The notes: generated by a model from the sequence alone, not told the origin. Shown: positions 37,384 through 45,718, counted from the stretch's first letter. The stretch: DNA of 64,000 nt from Kitasatospora sp. MAA4 (GCF_029893355.1 NZ_JARZAI010000026.1:49326-113325); one strand, 5' to 3'. Numbers and translations are program-made.

Positions 37384-37560
37384 CCGCGCGCGGAACGCCG
37401 AATCCTGCCCGCCGTGCACCGGGACACCGAGTCAACCCCTGGGCAGGGGCGGGGGACCCAGGTTTTTCTGCCGTTCCCCACGGCTTGGGGTGAAGCCGCG
37501 CCCAGCGCGGCCGGGCCACCTCCCGGTCCGAACCCGACAGCTCACCTCGCAGGCGTGCGG
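37384..37560 (+). ncRNA. ydaO/yuaA-type c-di-AMP riboswitch
   Basis: The conserved blocks of the family are visible in order: GCCGAATCCTGCC (37397-37409), GGGGGACCCAGGTTTTTCTG, CTTGGGGTGAAGCCGCG, and CCGAACCCGACAGCTCACCT ending CGCAGGCG. P1 can form between CCGCGCG (37384-37390) and CGTGCGG (37554-37560) with one G-U pair. It ends 14 bases before an Rpf-like hydrolase gene; riboswitches of this family repress cell-wall hydrolase genes when c-di-AMP is high. The region upstream to 37199 holds no gene. Confidence 0.92.
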
Positions 37561-37574
37561 AGAGGGACACCTTC

Positions 37575-38309
37575 ATGCTGTTTGCAGGCACCGGCCGTCA
37601 TCGCCGTCGCACCCAGACCGAGAAGGCCATCGCCGTCGCCGGCGTGGCCGGTGTCGGACTGGCGCTGCCGCTCCTGACCGCCACCGGCGCGCATGCCGCA
37701 GCGGCCTCCACCTGGGACAGGGTTGCCGACTGCGAGAGCTCCGGCAACTGGTCCATCAACACCGGCAACGGCTTCTACGGCGGCCTCCAGTTCACCTCCT
37801 CCACCTGGGCCGCGTACGGCGGCACCCAGTACGCGGGGCAGGCCAACCAGGCCACCCGGGCGCAGCAGATCTCCGTCGCCGAGAAGGTGCTGTCCTCTCA
37901 GGGCCCGGGCGCCTGGCCGGTCTGCTCGGTCAAGGCCGGGCTGACCTCCGGCGGCGCGCCCGCCTCGGTCGACACCACGAGCTCGGAGGCGGCCCCGGCA
38001 GCCCCGGCGGCTCCCGCGGCGAAGCCCTCCAAGCCGGCCAGGCCCGCCAGGCCCGCGAAGCCGGCCAGGCCGGCGAGGCCTCAGGCCGACCAGTACATCG
38101 CCCACCCCGCCCCGGCTGCTCCCGCGGCCCCGGTCGGTCCGGCCGCCGTCGGCCAGGCCTACACGGTCCGCACCGGTGACACCCTGTCCACCATCGCCCA
38201 GGCCCAGCACGTGGCCGGCGGCTGGCAGTCGGTCTACAGCGGCAACCACTCCACCGTCGGCCAGAACCCGGACCTGATCTTCCCGGGCCAGGTCCTGCAC
38301 CTCGGCTGA
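37575..38309 (+). CDS. Resuscitation-promoting-factor-like transglycosylase with LysM
   Basis: A secreted peptidoglycan hydrolase of 244 residues. The signal peptide runs to about THGAHA (residue 39). The Rpf catalytic domain (about 43-120) contains WDRVADCESSGNWSINTGNG with the catalytic Glu, then FYGGLQFTSSTWAAYGG. A Pro/Ala/Lys repeat linker (KPARPARPAKPARPARP) and a C-terminal LysM domain (YTVRTGDTLSTIAQAQHVAG) follow. In Streptomyces these enzymes help spores germinate. It is controlled by the c-di-AMP riboswitch immediately upstream, with AGAGGG as the likely ribosome binding site. Confidence 0.93.
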   Translation: MLFAGTGRHRRRTQTEKAIAVAGVAGVGLALPLLTATGAHAAAASTWDRVADCESSGNWSINTGNGFYGGLQFTSSTWAAYGGTQYAGQANQATRAQQISVAEKVLSSQGPGAWPVCSVKAGLTSGGAPASVDTTSSEAAPAAPAAPAAKPSKPARPARPAKPARPARPQADQYIAHPAPAAPAAPVGPAAVGQAYTVRTGDTLSTIAQAQHVAGGWQSVYSGNHSTVGQNPDLIFPGQVLHLG

Positions 38310-38323
38310 CGGACCGCCATCGC

Positions 38324-38352
38324 GGGTGGGGCGACCCCGGATCGCCCCGCCC
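38324..38352 (+). terminator. Terminator after the Rpf-like gene
   Basis: GGGTGGGGCGA (38324-38334) pairs with TCGCCCCGCCC (38342-38352) with one G-U, 14 bases after the stop. Confidence 0.75.
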
Positions 38353-38509
38353 GTGGCGCGCCGCAGAAGGTGAACTACCGGCGAGTACGCCGCCACGTGC
38401 TGAGACGCGCCCCGGGTCCGGGTGGCCCCGACCCCGGGTGCGGTTAGGCTCTGGTCGTAACGATCCCGTTTCCCACGTCCGCAGGACCGCTTCGCCTAGG
38501 AGATGCCTC

Positions 38510-39796
38510 GTGCCGTCCATTGATGTCGTCGTAGCCCGCGAGATCCTCGACTCCCGTGGCAACCCCACGGTCGAGGTCGAGGTCGGCCTCGACGACGGCA
38601 GCACCGGCCGTGCCGCCGTTCCGTCGGGCGCCTCCACCGGTGCCTTCGAGGCGCTGGAGCTTCGCGACGGTGACAAGAGCCGCTACTTCGGCAAGGGCGT
38701 GGAGAAGGCCGTCCTCGCCGTCATCGAGCAGATCGGCCCGGAGCTGATCGGCTACGACGCGACCGAGCAGCGCCTGATCGACCAGGCGATGCTGGACCTG
38801 GACGCGACCCCGGACAAGTCCTCGCTGGGCGCCAACGCGATCCTGGGCGTCTCGCTCGCCGTCGCGCACGCCGCCTCCGAGGCCAGCGACCTGCCGCTGT
38901 TCCGCTACCTCGGCGGCCCGAACGCGCACGTGCTGCCCGTCCCGATGATGAACATCCTCAACGGTGGGTCGCACGCCGACTCCAACGTCGACATCCAGGA
39001 GTTCATGATCGCCCCGATCGGCGCGGAGTCCTTCTCCGAGGCCGTCCGCTGCGGCGCCGAGGTCTACCACACGCTCAAGGGCGTGCTGAAGGAGCGCGGC
39101 CTCTCCACCGGCCTGGGCGACGAGGGCGGCTTCGCCCCGAACCTGGACAGCAACCGCGAGGCGCTCGACCTCATCGTCGAGGCCATCAAGAAGGCCGGCT
39201 ACACCCCGGGCAAGGACGTCGCGCTCGCGCTGGACGTCGCCGCCTCGGAGTTCTACAAGGACGGCGCCTACCAGTTCGAGGGCAAGGCGCTCTCCTCGGC
39301 CGAGCTGATCGCGTACTACGCCGACCTGGTCGCCTCGTACCCGCTGGTCTCCATCGAGGACCCGCTGGACGAGCAGGACTGGGACGGTTGGAAGGCCATG
39401 ACGGACGAGCTGGGCGACAAGGTCCAGCTGGTTGGTGACGACCTGTTCGTCACCAACCCGGTCCGCCTCGCCAAGGGCATCGAGACCGGCACCGCCAACG
39501 CGCTGCTGGTGAAGGTGAACCAGATCGGTTCGCTGACCGAGACCCTGGACGCCGTCGAGCTGGCCCAGCGCAACGGCTTCCGCTGCATGATGTCGCACCG
39601 CTCCGGCGAGACCGAGGACGTCACCATCGCCGACCTCGCCGTCGCCACCAACTGCGGCCAGATCAAGGCCGGCGCGCCGGCCCGCACCGACCGCACCGCC
39701 AAGTACAACCAGCTGCTGCGCATCGAGGAGATCCTCGACGACGCCGCCGAGTACGCGGGCCGCGCGGCCTTCCCGCGCTTCCGCCACGAGGGCTGA
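38510..39796 (+). CDS. eno: Enolase
   Basis: A glycolytic enzyme interconverting 2-phosphoglycerate and PEP, also part of the degradosome in some bacteria. The 428-residue protein shows SRGNPTVEVEV, PSGASTGAFEALELRD, the loop GDEGGFAPN, metal ligands in SIEDPLDEQDWDGW, and KVNQIGSLTET with SHRSGETED. The GTG at 38510 follows TAGGAG with seven-base spacing. The order rpf-eno-ftsB-DUF501-ppx is the conserved Streptomyces arrangement. A TAGGCT box at 38446-38451 is a likely -10. Confidence 0.97.
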   Translation: MPSIDVVVAREILDSRGNPTVEVEVGLDDGSTGRAAVPSGASTGAFEALELRDGDKSRYFGKGVEKAVLAVIEQIGPELIGYDATEQRLIDQAMLDLDATPDKSSLGANAILGVSLAVAHAASEASDLPLFRYLGGPNAHVLPVPMMNILNGGSHADSNVDIQEFMIAPIGAESFSEAVRCGAEVYHTLKGVLKERGLSTGLGDEGGFAPNLDSNREALDLIVEAIKKAGYTPGKDVALALDVAASEFYKDGAYQFEGKALSSAELIAYYADLVASYPLVSIEDPLDEQDWDGWKAMTDELGDKVQLVGDDLFVTNPVRLAKGIETGTANALLVKVNQIGSLTETLDAVELAQRNGFRCMMSHRSGETEDVTIADLAVATNCGQIKAGAPARTDRTAKYNQLLRIEEILDDAAEYAGRAAFPRFRHEG

Positions 39797-39817
39797 TCCC
39801 CTCCCGCGCACGCCTGA

Positions 39818-39863
39818 CCGGTGCCCCGCCGCCCACCCCGTAGGGTGGACGCCGGGGCACCGG
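39818..39863 (+). terminator. Hairpin after eno
   Basis: CCGGTGCCCCG (39818-39828) pairs with CGGGGCACCGG (39853-39863). The intervening loop contains TAGGGT, which may be the -10 box of the next gene. Confidence 0.6.
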
Positions 39864-39922
39864 CGCACTGCGGCGGACCACGGCCCCGCTCAGCTCGGCC
39901 GACCGGAGGGGTACCAGAGACG

Positions 39923-40381
39923 ATGGCAGGCTGGAAGTTCCCGGGTCTGACCGTACGGCCGCGCTTCACCAGTCGGGCCACCGTGCTCGTCCTGGTGCTC
40001 TGCTCGCTGGTGGCGATCCTGGCCTACCCGACCCGTCAGTTCCTCTCCCAGCGCTCGGACATCGCCGACCAGCGCGTCAAGGCCGATCAGGCCAGGCAGC
40101 AGGTGGAGCAGCTGACCAGGGAACGGGCCCGCTGGCAGGACCCCAGCTACGTCAAGGCGCAGGCCCGCGAGCGCCTGCACTACGCGCTCCCCGGCGAGAC
40201 CCCGTTCGTCTCCGTCGACCCGTCGCCCTCGGCCGCCGCCAGGCCGCTCGCGGCTCCCGGCGGCTCGCAGGCCGCCAAGGCGTCCAAGCCCTGGTACTCC
40301 GTCGTCTGGGACTCCGTCGACGCGGCCGACACCGCGCCCGCTGCCGCGGCCCCTGCTCCCGTCCCCGCCCCCGCCCCCTGA
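39923..40381 (+). CDS. divIC: FtsB/DivIC-type septum protein
   Basis: A bitopic divisome protein of 152 residues. The N-terminal cytoplasmic stretch is followed by one membrane helix (ATVLVLVLCSLVAILAY, about residues 19-35) and a coiled coil (QRVKADQARQQVEQLTRERA). The FtsB-like segment is DPSYVKAQARERLHYALPGE, followed by a Pro/Ala-rich tail. FtsB/DivIC forms a complex with FtsL and FtsQ at the septum. It lies between eno and the DUF501 gene as in other Streptomyces; the DUF501 start is 15 bases downstream, so the genes form an operon. Confidence 0.92.
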   Translation: MAGWKFPGLTVRPRFTSRATVLVLVLCSLVAILAYPTRQFLSQRSDIADQRVKADQARQQVEQLTRERARWQDPSYVKAQARERLHYALPGETPFVSVDPSPSAAARPLAAPGGSQAAKASKPWYSVVWDSVDAADTAPAAAAPAPVPAPAP

Positions 40382-40396
40382 GAAGACAGCACCCTC

Positions 40397-41044
40397 ATGA
40401 CCACTGACCCCACCCCGCCGGTCGCCGACCGCGACCTCGCCGCCGTCGCGGCCCAGCTCGGCCGCGTCCCGCGCGGCACCCGGGCCGTCGCCCACCGCTG
40501 CCCCTGCGGCAACCCGGACGTCGTCGAGACCGCGCCCCGGCTGCCCGACGGCACCCCGTTCCCGACCCTCTACTACCTGACCTGCCCCAAGGCCGCCTCG
40601 CTGATCGGCACCCTGGAGGCGGACGGGGTGATGAAGGACCAGACGGCCCGGCTCGCCGAGGACCCCGAGCTGGCCGCCGGCTACCAGCGGGCGCACGAGG
40701 ACTACATCGCCCGGCGCGACGCCATCGAGGTGCTGGAGGGCTTCCCCTCGGCCGGCGGGATGCCGGACCGGGTGAAGTGCCTGCACGTGCTGGTCGGCCA
40801 CTCGCTGGCCGCCGGACCCGGCGTCAACCCGCTCGGTGACGAGGCGCTGGCGATGCTGCCGGAGTGGTGGCGCAAGGGGCCGTGCGTGAGCGAGGAGGAG
40901 GTCGCCGCGAGCGCCGAGGTGCTGGAGCGGCAGCGGGAGAAGGTCGTGGACCACGACGCCGTGATCGCCGCCAAGCAGCGCAAAGCGCAGGAGCGGGCCG
41001 CCAAGCGGCAGGCTGAGCAGGCCGAGCAGGAGGAGGAGAAGTGA
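40397..41044 (+). CDS. DUF501 protein
   Basis: A 215-residue soluble protein with the DUF501 core: RCPCGNPDVVETAPRLPDGT, PTLYYLTCPKAASLIGTLEA and VKCLHVLVGHSLAAGPGVNP. The Cys/His content suggests a metal site. A charged Glu/Lys/Arg-rich helix forms the tail. Its function is not established. It is conserved in actinobacteria between FtsB/DivIC and Ppx, and its stop overlaps the ppx start (GTGA), so the two are coupled. Confidence 0.92.
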   Translation: MTTDPTPPVADRDLAAVAAQLGRVPRGTRAVAHRCPCGNPDVVETAPRLPDGTPFPTLYYLTCPKAASLIGTLEADGVMKDQTARLAEDPELAAGYQRAHEDYIARRDAIEVLEGFPSAGGMPDRVKCLHVLVGHSLAAGPGVNPLGDEALAMLPEWWRKGPCVSEEEVAASAEVLERQREKVVDHDAVIAAKQRKAQERAAKRQAEQAEQEEEK

Positions 41045-41982
41045 CGAGCACCCGGGTGGCCGCGATCGACTGCGGGACCAACTCGATCCGCCTGCTGATC
41101 GCCGAGCTCGACCCGTCCACCGGTGCCATCACCGACCTGGACCGGCGGATGCTGATCGTCCGGCTCGGCCAGGACGTCGACCGCACCGGCCGGCTGGCCC
41201 CCGAGGCGCTGGAGCGCACCTTCGCGGCCTGCCGCGAGTACGCCGCGGTCATCGCCGAGCACGGGATCGGGCCGGAGCGGACCCGCTTCGTCGCCACCAG
41301 CGCCTCCCGGGACGCCGAGAACAGCGCGGAGTTCACCCGCGGCGTGAAGGAGATCCTGGGCGTCGAGCCCGAGGTGGTGACCGGGGACGACGAGGCCCGG
41401 CTCTCCTTCGCCGGTGCCACCAAGGAGCTGGCCGGCGGTCCCTTCGCCGCGCCGTACCTGGTCTTCGACCTGGGCGGCGGCTCGACCGAGTTCGTGCTGG
41501 GCACCGACGAGGTGCAGGCCGCCCGCTCGGTGGACATCGGCTGCGTGCGCCTGACGGAACGGCACTTCGCCGGGACCGAGATCCCCACGCTCGGTCAGAT
41601 CTCAGCCGCCAAGGCCGACATCAAGGCGGCGCTGAACCAGGCCGCCGAGGTGGTGCCGCTGACCGAGGCCGCCACGCTGGTCGGCCTGGCGGGCACGGCC
41701 ACCACGGTGGCCGCCATGGCGCTCGAGCTGCCCGCGTACGACTCCGAGGCGGTGCACCACGCCCGGATCACCCTGGAGCAGGTCCGCGAGGTCACCGGTC
41801 GGCTGCTCAGCTCCACGCACGACGAGCGCGCGGCCATCCCCGTGATGCACCCCGGGCGGGTCGACGTGATCGCGGCGGGCGCCCTGGTGCTGCTCTCGAT
41901 CATGGAGCGGACCGGCGCCGCCGAGCTGGTCGTCAGTGAGCACGACATCCTCGACGGCATCGCCTGGAGTACAGCCTCCTGA
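41041..41982 (+). CDS. ppx: Ppx/GppA-family phosphatase
   Basis: An exopolyphosphatase or pppGpp phosphohydrolase of the ASKHA fold. The 313 residues include the phosphate-1 loop AAIDCGTNSIRLLIAE, the catalytic-Glu region TSASRDAENSAEF, and the phosphate-2 loop VFDLGGGSTEFVLG. A CSVRLTE-like stretch (IGCVRLTERHF) and VGLAGTATTVAAM follow. The length fits the short actinobacterial Ppx lacking the C-terminal HD domain. It is the last gene of the divIC-DUF501-ppx operon, which ends in a hairpin. Confidence 0.93.
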   Translation: MTSTRVAAIDCGTNSIRLLIAELDPSTGAITDLDRRMLIVRLGQDVDRTGRLAPEALERTFAACREYAAVIAEHGIGPERTRFVATSASRDAENSAEFTRGVKEILGVEPEVVTGDDEARLSFAGATKELAGGPFAAPYLVFDLGGGSTEFVLGTDEVQAARSVDIGCVRLTERHFAGTEIPTLGQISAAKADIKAALNQAAEVVPLTEAATLVGLAGTATTVAAMALELPAYDSEAVHHARITLEQVREVTGRLLSSTHDERAAIPVMHPGRVDVIAAGALVLLSIMERTGAAELVVSEHDILDGIAWSTAS

Positions 41983-42000
41983 GGCCACAAGGTGCTTACA

Positions 42001-42042
42001 CGACCGGCCCCGAGAGGCGTTTCGCGCCCTCGGGACCGGTCG
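42001..42042 (+). terminator. Terminator after ppx
   Basis: The arms CGACCGG (42001-42007) and CCGGTCG (42036-42042), with further pairing of CCGAG/CTCGG inside, lie 18 bases after the stop. Confidence 0.7.
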
Positions 42043-42399
42043 CCGCGAGGGGGGCCGCGAGAAAGTTCGTGAATTTCTTCACATGAACTGGCGCGGATTT
42101 CTCGCGGTCCGCTGTCCGGTCCGTCCGGATTGCGGGAGTGAAGGTCACCGAGGGAGACCGGTCGATGGATCCCAGGTCAGGCTCCGGATCGGCCGGTGGA
42201 ATCGAAATGATGCGCGGGAACCCTGATGCCGCATGGATCGTTGCTGCTCAACGGGGGCGCCGGAATCCAAACATCCGCATCGGTCGGTGGTCGACCCGCA
42301 GCTGCGTCCGGCTGCCCGGTTTCGGGGCCGCGTAGTGTAGCACGGGGTGTCCAGACGCCTGTGACGGGCCTCACGCAGGGCGCTCCGAGGGGTGCTGGA
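42043..42399 (+). other. Long intergenic region upstream of ndh
   Basis: There is no convincing gene; short plus-strand frames here have atypical composition and no ribosome binding sites. The region holds the Rex-like site at 42068-42083, and the ndh -10 box follows at 42400. The distance (about 330 bases) from the Rex-like site to ndh is unexpectedly large. Confidence 0.45.
42068..42083. promoter_or_regulatory. Candidate Rex (NADH/NAD+-sensing repressor) operator
   Basis: CGTGAATTTCTTCACA matches the 16-bp Rex operator pattern TGTGAA-N4-TTCACA known from Streptomyces at every conserved position except the first base. The next gene is type II NADH dehydrogenase, a logical Rex target. The site is about 330 bases upstream of that start codon, which weakens the case unless a distal promoter exists. 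Confidence 0.55.
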
Positions 42400-42405
42400 T
42401 ACTTT
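42400..42405 (+). promoter_or_regulatory. -10 box of a probable leaderless ndh transcript
   Basis: TACTTT lies five bases before the ATG at 42411, with no credible Shine-Dalgarno between. Confidence 0.45.
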
Positions 42406-42410
42406 CGGAT

Positions 42411-43790
42411 ATGAGCACCACGGAGCGTCCTCGCATCCTCATTGTCGGCGGTGGTTACGTCGGCCTGTATGCCGCGATGCGCATCCTCAAGAAGATGCGT
42501 TACGGAGAGGCGACCGTCACGGTCGTCGACCCGCGGTCGTACATGACGTACCTGCCCTTCCTTCCCGAGGCGGCCGGCGGCAACGTCGCGCCTCGCAACC
42601 TCGTCGCGCCGCTGCGCAGCGCCCTGAAGAAGGCGGAGGTGCTCACCGGTCATGTGACCGGCGTGGACCACGCCCGCAAGGTCGCCACCATCGCGCCGCC
42701 GGCCGGCGACTCCTACGAACTGCCCTTCGACTACCTCGTCGTCGCGACCGGTTCGGTCTCCCGCACCTTCCCGATCCCGGGTCTGGCGGAGCACGGCATC
42801 GGGATGAAGACCGTGGAAGAGGCGATCAGCCTCCGCAACCACGTTCTCGCCCAGCTGGACAAGGCCGAGTCCACGGCGGACCAGGACGTCCGCCGCAAGG
42901 CCCTCACCTTCGTGGTCATCGGCGGCGGCTTCGCCGGCGTCGAGACCATCGCCGAGGTCGAGGACATGGCGCGCGACGCCGCGAAGATCTACAAGACCGT
43001 CAGCCGGGATGACATGCGGTTCATCCTGGTCGAGGCGGCCAACCGGATCCTCCCGGAGATGGGCCCGGACCTCGGTCTGTGGACCAAGGAGAAGCTCGAA
43101 GAGCGCAACATCGAGATCTACATCGAGACCTCGATGGACTCCTGCGTCGACCAGCACGTCGTGCTGAAGAACGGCGTCGAGGCCGACGCCTCCACCATCG
43201 TGTGGACGGCCGGCGTCAAGCCCAACCCGGTGCTGAACCACTTCGGCCTGCCGCTGGGCCCGCGTGGCCACGTCGACACCGCCGCGACCCTCCAGGTCCA
43301 GGGCTTCGACTACGTCTGGTCCGCCGGCGACAACGCCCAGGTGCCGGACCTCGCCGTCGGCGAGGGCGCCTGGTGCCCGCCGAACGCCCAGCATGCGGTG
43401 CGTCAGGCGGTGCAGCTCGCCGACAACGTGATCTCCGGCATGCGGGGCTTCCCGCAGAAGGAGTACAAGCACAAGAACCTCGGTGCGGTGGCCGGTCTCG
43501 GCCTGCACAAGGGTGTGGCGATCCTCTTCGGCAAGTACAAGCTGAAGGGCCGTCCGGCCTGGTGGTTCCACCGCCTGTACCACGGCAGCCGGGTGCCGAC
43601 CATGAACCGCAAGGTCCGGGTCTTCACCGACTGGACGCTGGCGATGTTCCTCAAGCGCGAGGTCGTCGGCCTCTCGGAGATGGAGAAGCCGTTCGGCGCC
43701 TTCCAGGAGGCCGCCGGTCCCGCTCCGAAGCCGGTCGAGGCCAAGCCTGCAGAGGCTGCCGCGGACAAGGAACTCGCCACCAGCAAGTAA
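42411..43790 (+). CDS. ndh: Type II NADH dehydrogenase
   Basis: A non-proton-pumping NADH:menaquinone oxidoreductase at the inner face of the membrane. The 459-residue protein has the FAD-binding Rossmann motif ILIVGGGYVGLYAAMRILKK at the N-terminus and the NAD-binding motif VVIGGGFAGVETIAEVEDMA near residue 165. VWTAGVKPNPVL and the FAD loop YVWSAGDNAQVPDL follow, and amphipathic C-terminal helices serve for membrane attachment. It probably has a leaderless transcript and possibly Rex control. A very strong terminator follows. Confidence 0.94.
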   Translation: MSTTERPRILIVGGGYVGLYAAMRILKKMRYGEATVTVVDPRSYMTYLPFLPEAAGGNVAPRNLVAPLRSALKKAEVLTGHVTGVDHARKVATIAPPAGDSYELPFDYLVVATGSVSRTFPIPGLAEHGIGMKTVEEAISLRNHVLAQLDKAESTADQDVRRKALTFVVIGGGFAGVETIAEVEDMARDAAKIYKTVSRDDMRFILVEAANRILPEMGPDLGLWTKEKLEERNIEIYIETSMDSCVDQHVVLKNGVEADASTIVWTAGVKPNPVLNHFGLPLGPRGHVDTAATLQVQGFDYVWSAGDNAQVPDLAVGEGAWCPPNAQHAVRQAVQLADNVISGMRGFPQKEYKHKNLGAVAGLGLHKGVAILFGKYKLKGRPAWWFHRLYHGSRVPTMNRKVRVFTDWTLAMFLKREVVGLSEMEKPFGAFQEAAGPAPKPVEAKPAEAAADKELATSK

Positions 43791-44164
43791 GCGACTGACC
43801 CCGGTGGTGATCGCCGGGGTGTGAGTCGGAGGCTCTCCGCCCGGCAGCGTCGCCGGACCACGACCTCCGTGGTGCTCAGCCGGCCGTGCGACCGGGCGGA
43901 GTACAGCAGCAGGACAGCGGCCCCGGGCCCGATGGGAAGACCATCGGGCCCGGGGCTTTTTCTGGTTCTTGATGGTCCGTCAGCACCGGTCGATCGATCG
44001 GTCATGTACTACCGTGGCCGGATCTTTGCGGCAGTGTGGCCAGATCGCAAACTGTTCGTCAGATGGCAAGGAAACATGACAACTTCCATGCCTATGAGCA
44101 TGCGCAAGGGGGACCGGGACGACTAGGCTCGGGGGTGCCCCGCACAGGGGGTGGAGCGGTTCAC
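43791..44164 (+). other. Region between ndh and bldA
   Basis: It holds the ndh terminator and then about 200 bases with no gene I can support. TAGGCT at 44124-44129 is a plausible -10 box for the tRNA, giving a short 5' leader. Confidence 0.45.
43920..43961 (+). terminator. Canonical Rho-independent terminator
   Basis: A perfect 16-bp stem, 43920-43935 with 43941-43956, a GAAGA loop and a run of five T. It is one of the few terminators in the window with a T-tract. Confidence 0.92.
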
Positions 44165-44248
44165 GCCCGGATGGTGGAACGCAGACACGGGCAGCTTAAA
44201 ACTGCTTGGCCTTAGGCCGTGCCGGTTCGAGTCCGGCTCCGGGCACCA
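44165..44248 (+). tRNA. bldA: tRNA-Leu (anticodon TAA), the bldA tRNA
   Basis: An 84-nt class II tRNA with the CCA end encoded. The acceptor GCCCGGA (44165-44171) pairs with TCCGGGC (44238-44244). The anticodon stem GCAG/CTGC closes the loop CTTAAAA with anticodon TAA. The variable arm GGCCTTAGGCC and the T arm GCCGG-TTCGAGT-CCGGC are complete. In Streptomyces this is the only tRNA reading UUA, a codon confined to regulatory and secondary-metabolism genes, so it acts as a developmental switch. Its position just downstream of ndh matches other Streptomyces as I recall them. Confidence 0.96.
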
Positions 44249-44450
44249 AGGTCCCGAGGGGCCGCGTCACCTGAACAGCGCGACGTCACCACACCTGCTG
44301 CACGCCGCATTTCACCTTCTCCGATCCGGCGTTTCCTGCTGCCCGAATTCGGCCCGCGCCGGATCATCCTCGCGGCGTACGACCTTTCCTTTGCCAACAC
44401 ATTACTGTTGGACCCCGGGTGGTGACGTGCCGCCCTGGGAGGAAAGAGTC

Positions 44451-45305
44451 ATGAGGAGCAGCAACCCGGTCTTCTCGCGGGACGGGTCCTTCACCCGCGG
44501 GACCGGCTACGCCGGCTTCGGCACACCGCGGCAGCAGCCCGCCGGCTACGGCCGGCAGCCCTGGGCGCAGCACCCGTACGGCAGCCGGCTCACCGCCGAC
44601 CAGCTGGAGCAGCTGTACCAGGCCCCCTCGGCGGGCCCGCTGGACACCGGCCGGATGACGATGGACGACGTGGTCGCCCGGACCGGCCTGACCCTGCTCA
44701 CGCTGCTGGCCGCCGGCGCCGTCGCCTGGTTCGCCCTGCCGGAGGCCGGCCTCACGGTGGCCCTGGCGGCCGCGCTGGGGGCGTTCGCGGTCGGACTGGT
44801 GATCAGCTTCCGCCGCAGCGTCAGCCCGCCGCTGATCCTGCTCTACGCGGCCCTGGAGGGCTTCTTCCTCGGGGCCGTCACCCACGTCTTCAACACCGTC
44901 TGGCCGGGCATCGCGATCCAGGCGGTGCTGGGCACCGCCGCGGTCTTCGCGGGGATGCTGATCGCCTACCGCAGCGGCCGGATCCGGGTCACCGCCCGCT
45001 ACACCCGGATCGGCAGCGCGGTCGCCATCGGGTTCCTGCTGCTGATGCTGCTCAACGTGGTGGCCTCGATGTTCGGTGCCTCGATGGGGCTCAACTCGGG
45101 TCCGCTGGGCATCCTGGTCGGCATCGTCGGGGTCGGCCTCGGCGCGTTCTTCCTCTCGCTCGACTTCGCGTCGATCGAGGAGGCGATCCGGGGCGGTGCC
45201 CCGCAGCGCGAGTCCTGGCGGGCGGCCTTCGGGCTCACCCTGTCGCTGGTCTGGATCTACCTGGAGATGCTGCGGCTGATCGCGATCCTGCGCGGCGACG
45301 ACTGA
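44451..45305 (+). CDS. Bax inhibitor-1 / YccA family membrane protein
   Basis: A 284-residue protein with a ~80-residue Gly/Gln/Tyr-rich cytoplasmic head and then seven hydrophobic segments from about residue 85 (LTLLTLLAAGAVAWFALP, LAAALGAFAVGLVISF, and ending LVWIYLEMLRLIAILRG). The region LILLYAALEGFFLGAVTHVF and the late acidic pair SLDFASIEEAI match bacterial TMBIM proteins. In eukaryotes and B. subtilis these are pH-sensitive calcium-leak channels; the actinobacterial role is unknown. The ATG at 44451 follows GGGAGGAAAG. It lies 202 bases after bldA. Confidence 0.9.
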   Translation: MRSSNPVFSRDGSFTRGTGYAGFGTPRQQPAGYGRQPWAQHPYGSRLTADQLEQLYQAPSAGPLDTGRMTMDDVVARTGLTLLTLLAAGAVAWFALPEAGLTVALAAALGAFAVGLVISFRRSVSPPLILLYAALEGFFLGAVTHVFNTVWPGIAIQAVLGTAAVFAGMLIAYRSGRIRVTARYTRIGSAVAIGFLLLMLLNVVASMFGASMGLNSGPLGILVGIVGVGLGAFFLSLDFASIEEAIRGGAPQRESWRAAFGLTLSLVWIYLEMLRLIAILRGDD

Positions 45306-45309
45306 CGGT

Positions 45310-45315
45310 TACCCT
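45310..45315 (+). promoter_or_regulatory. -10 box of a probable leaderless transcript
   Basis: TACCCT lies six bases before the ATG at 45322, immediately after the preceding stop codon. Confidence 0.45.
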
Positions 45316-45321
45316 CGCGGT

Positions 45322-45702
45322 ATGCCCGAAGACACCACCCTGCTGGAAGCCGTCGACCGCCTGGCGGATCGTTTCCGCTCGATGCCGCAGAGCCGACTGC
45401 TCGGCGCCGTCCCCGGACACGCCTCACGGGCCGCCGCCGGCCTGGCGCTGGCCCGTGAACTGGCGGCCGCCGCGCAGCTGCTGGAGGAGGGCGCGGACGC
45501 GGCGCCGCGCGAGCTGCCCGCCGCCGGCCCGTTCGCCGTCGGCGACCAGCTCGCGGTGGCCGGCCACGACCTGGCGGCCGCGCTGGCCGCCAGGGCCGGC
45601 GGCAACGTGGTCCCGACGACGGACGGCGCCCGGTCCACCGCGGCCGAGCTCCTGGCGGGAGCGGTCGCGGCGGTGGGCGCCGTCGGGGAACTCTGCGGGT
45701 AG
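45322..45702 (+). CDS. Hypothetical Ala/Leu-rich helical protein
   Basis: A 126-residue protein of no recognised family. It is strongly Ala/Leu/Glu-rich and predicted all-helical (TLLEAVDRLADRFRSMPQSR, AAAGLALARELAAAAQLLEE), with no signal peptide or membrane helix. The ATG at 45322 lacks a ribosome binding site but has a -10-like TACCCT six bases upstream. Codon use matches the neighbours, which supports a real gene. It is convergent with the 45719 gene. Confidence 0.65.
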   Translation: MPEDTTLLEAVDRLADRFRSMPQSRLLGAVPGHASRAAAGLALARELAAAAQLLEEGADAAPRELPAAGPFAVGDQLAVAGHDLAAALAARAGGNVVPTTDGARSTAAELLAGAVAAVGAVGELCG

Positions 45703-45718
45703 GGCCGGCCAGGCCCTG

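Noticed and set aside
41936..42335. Short plus-strand frames between ppx and ndh
   Set aside because: They overlap the ppx end or terminator, lack ribosome binding sites, and have Arg/Gly-rich composition.
43821..44126. 101-codon frame between ndh and bldA
   Set aside because: It runs through the strong ndh terminator and has no homology or start signals.
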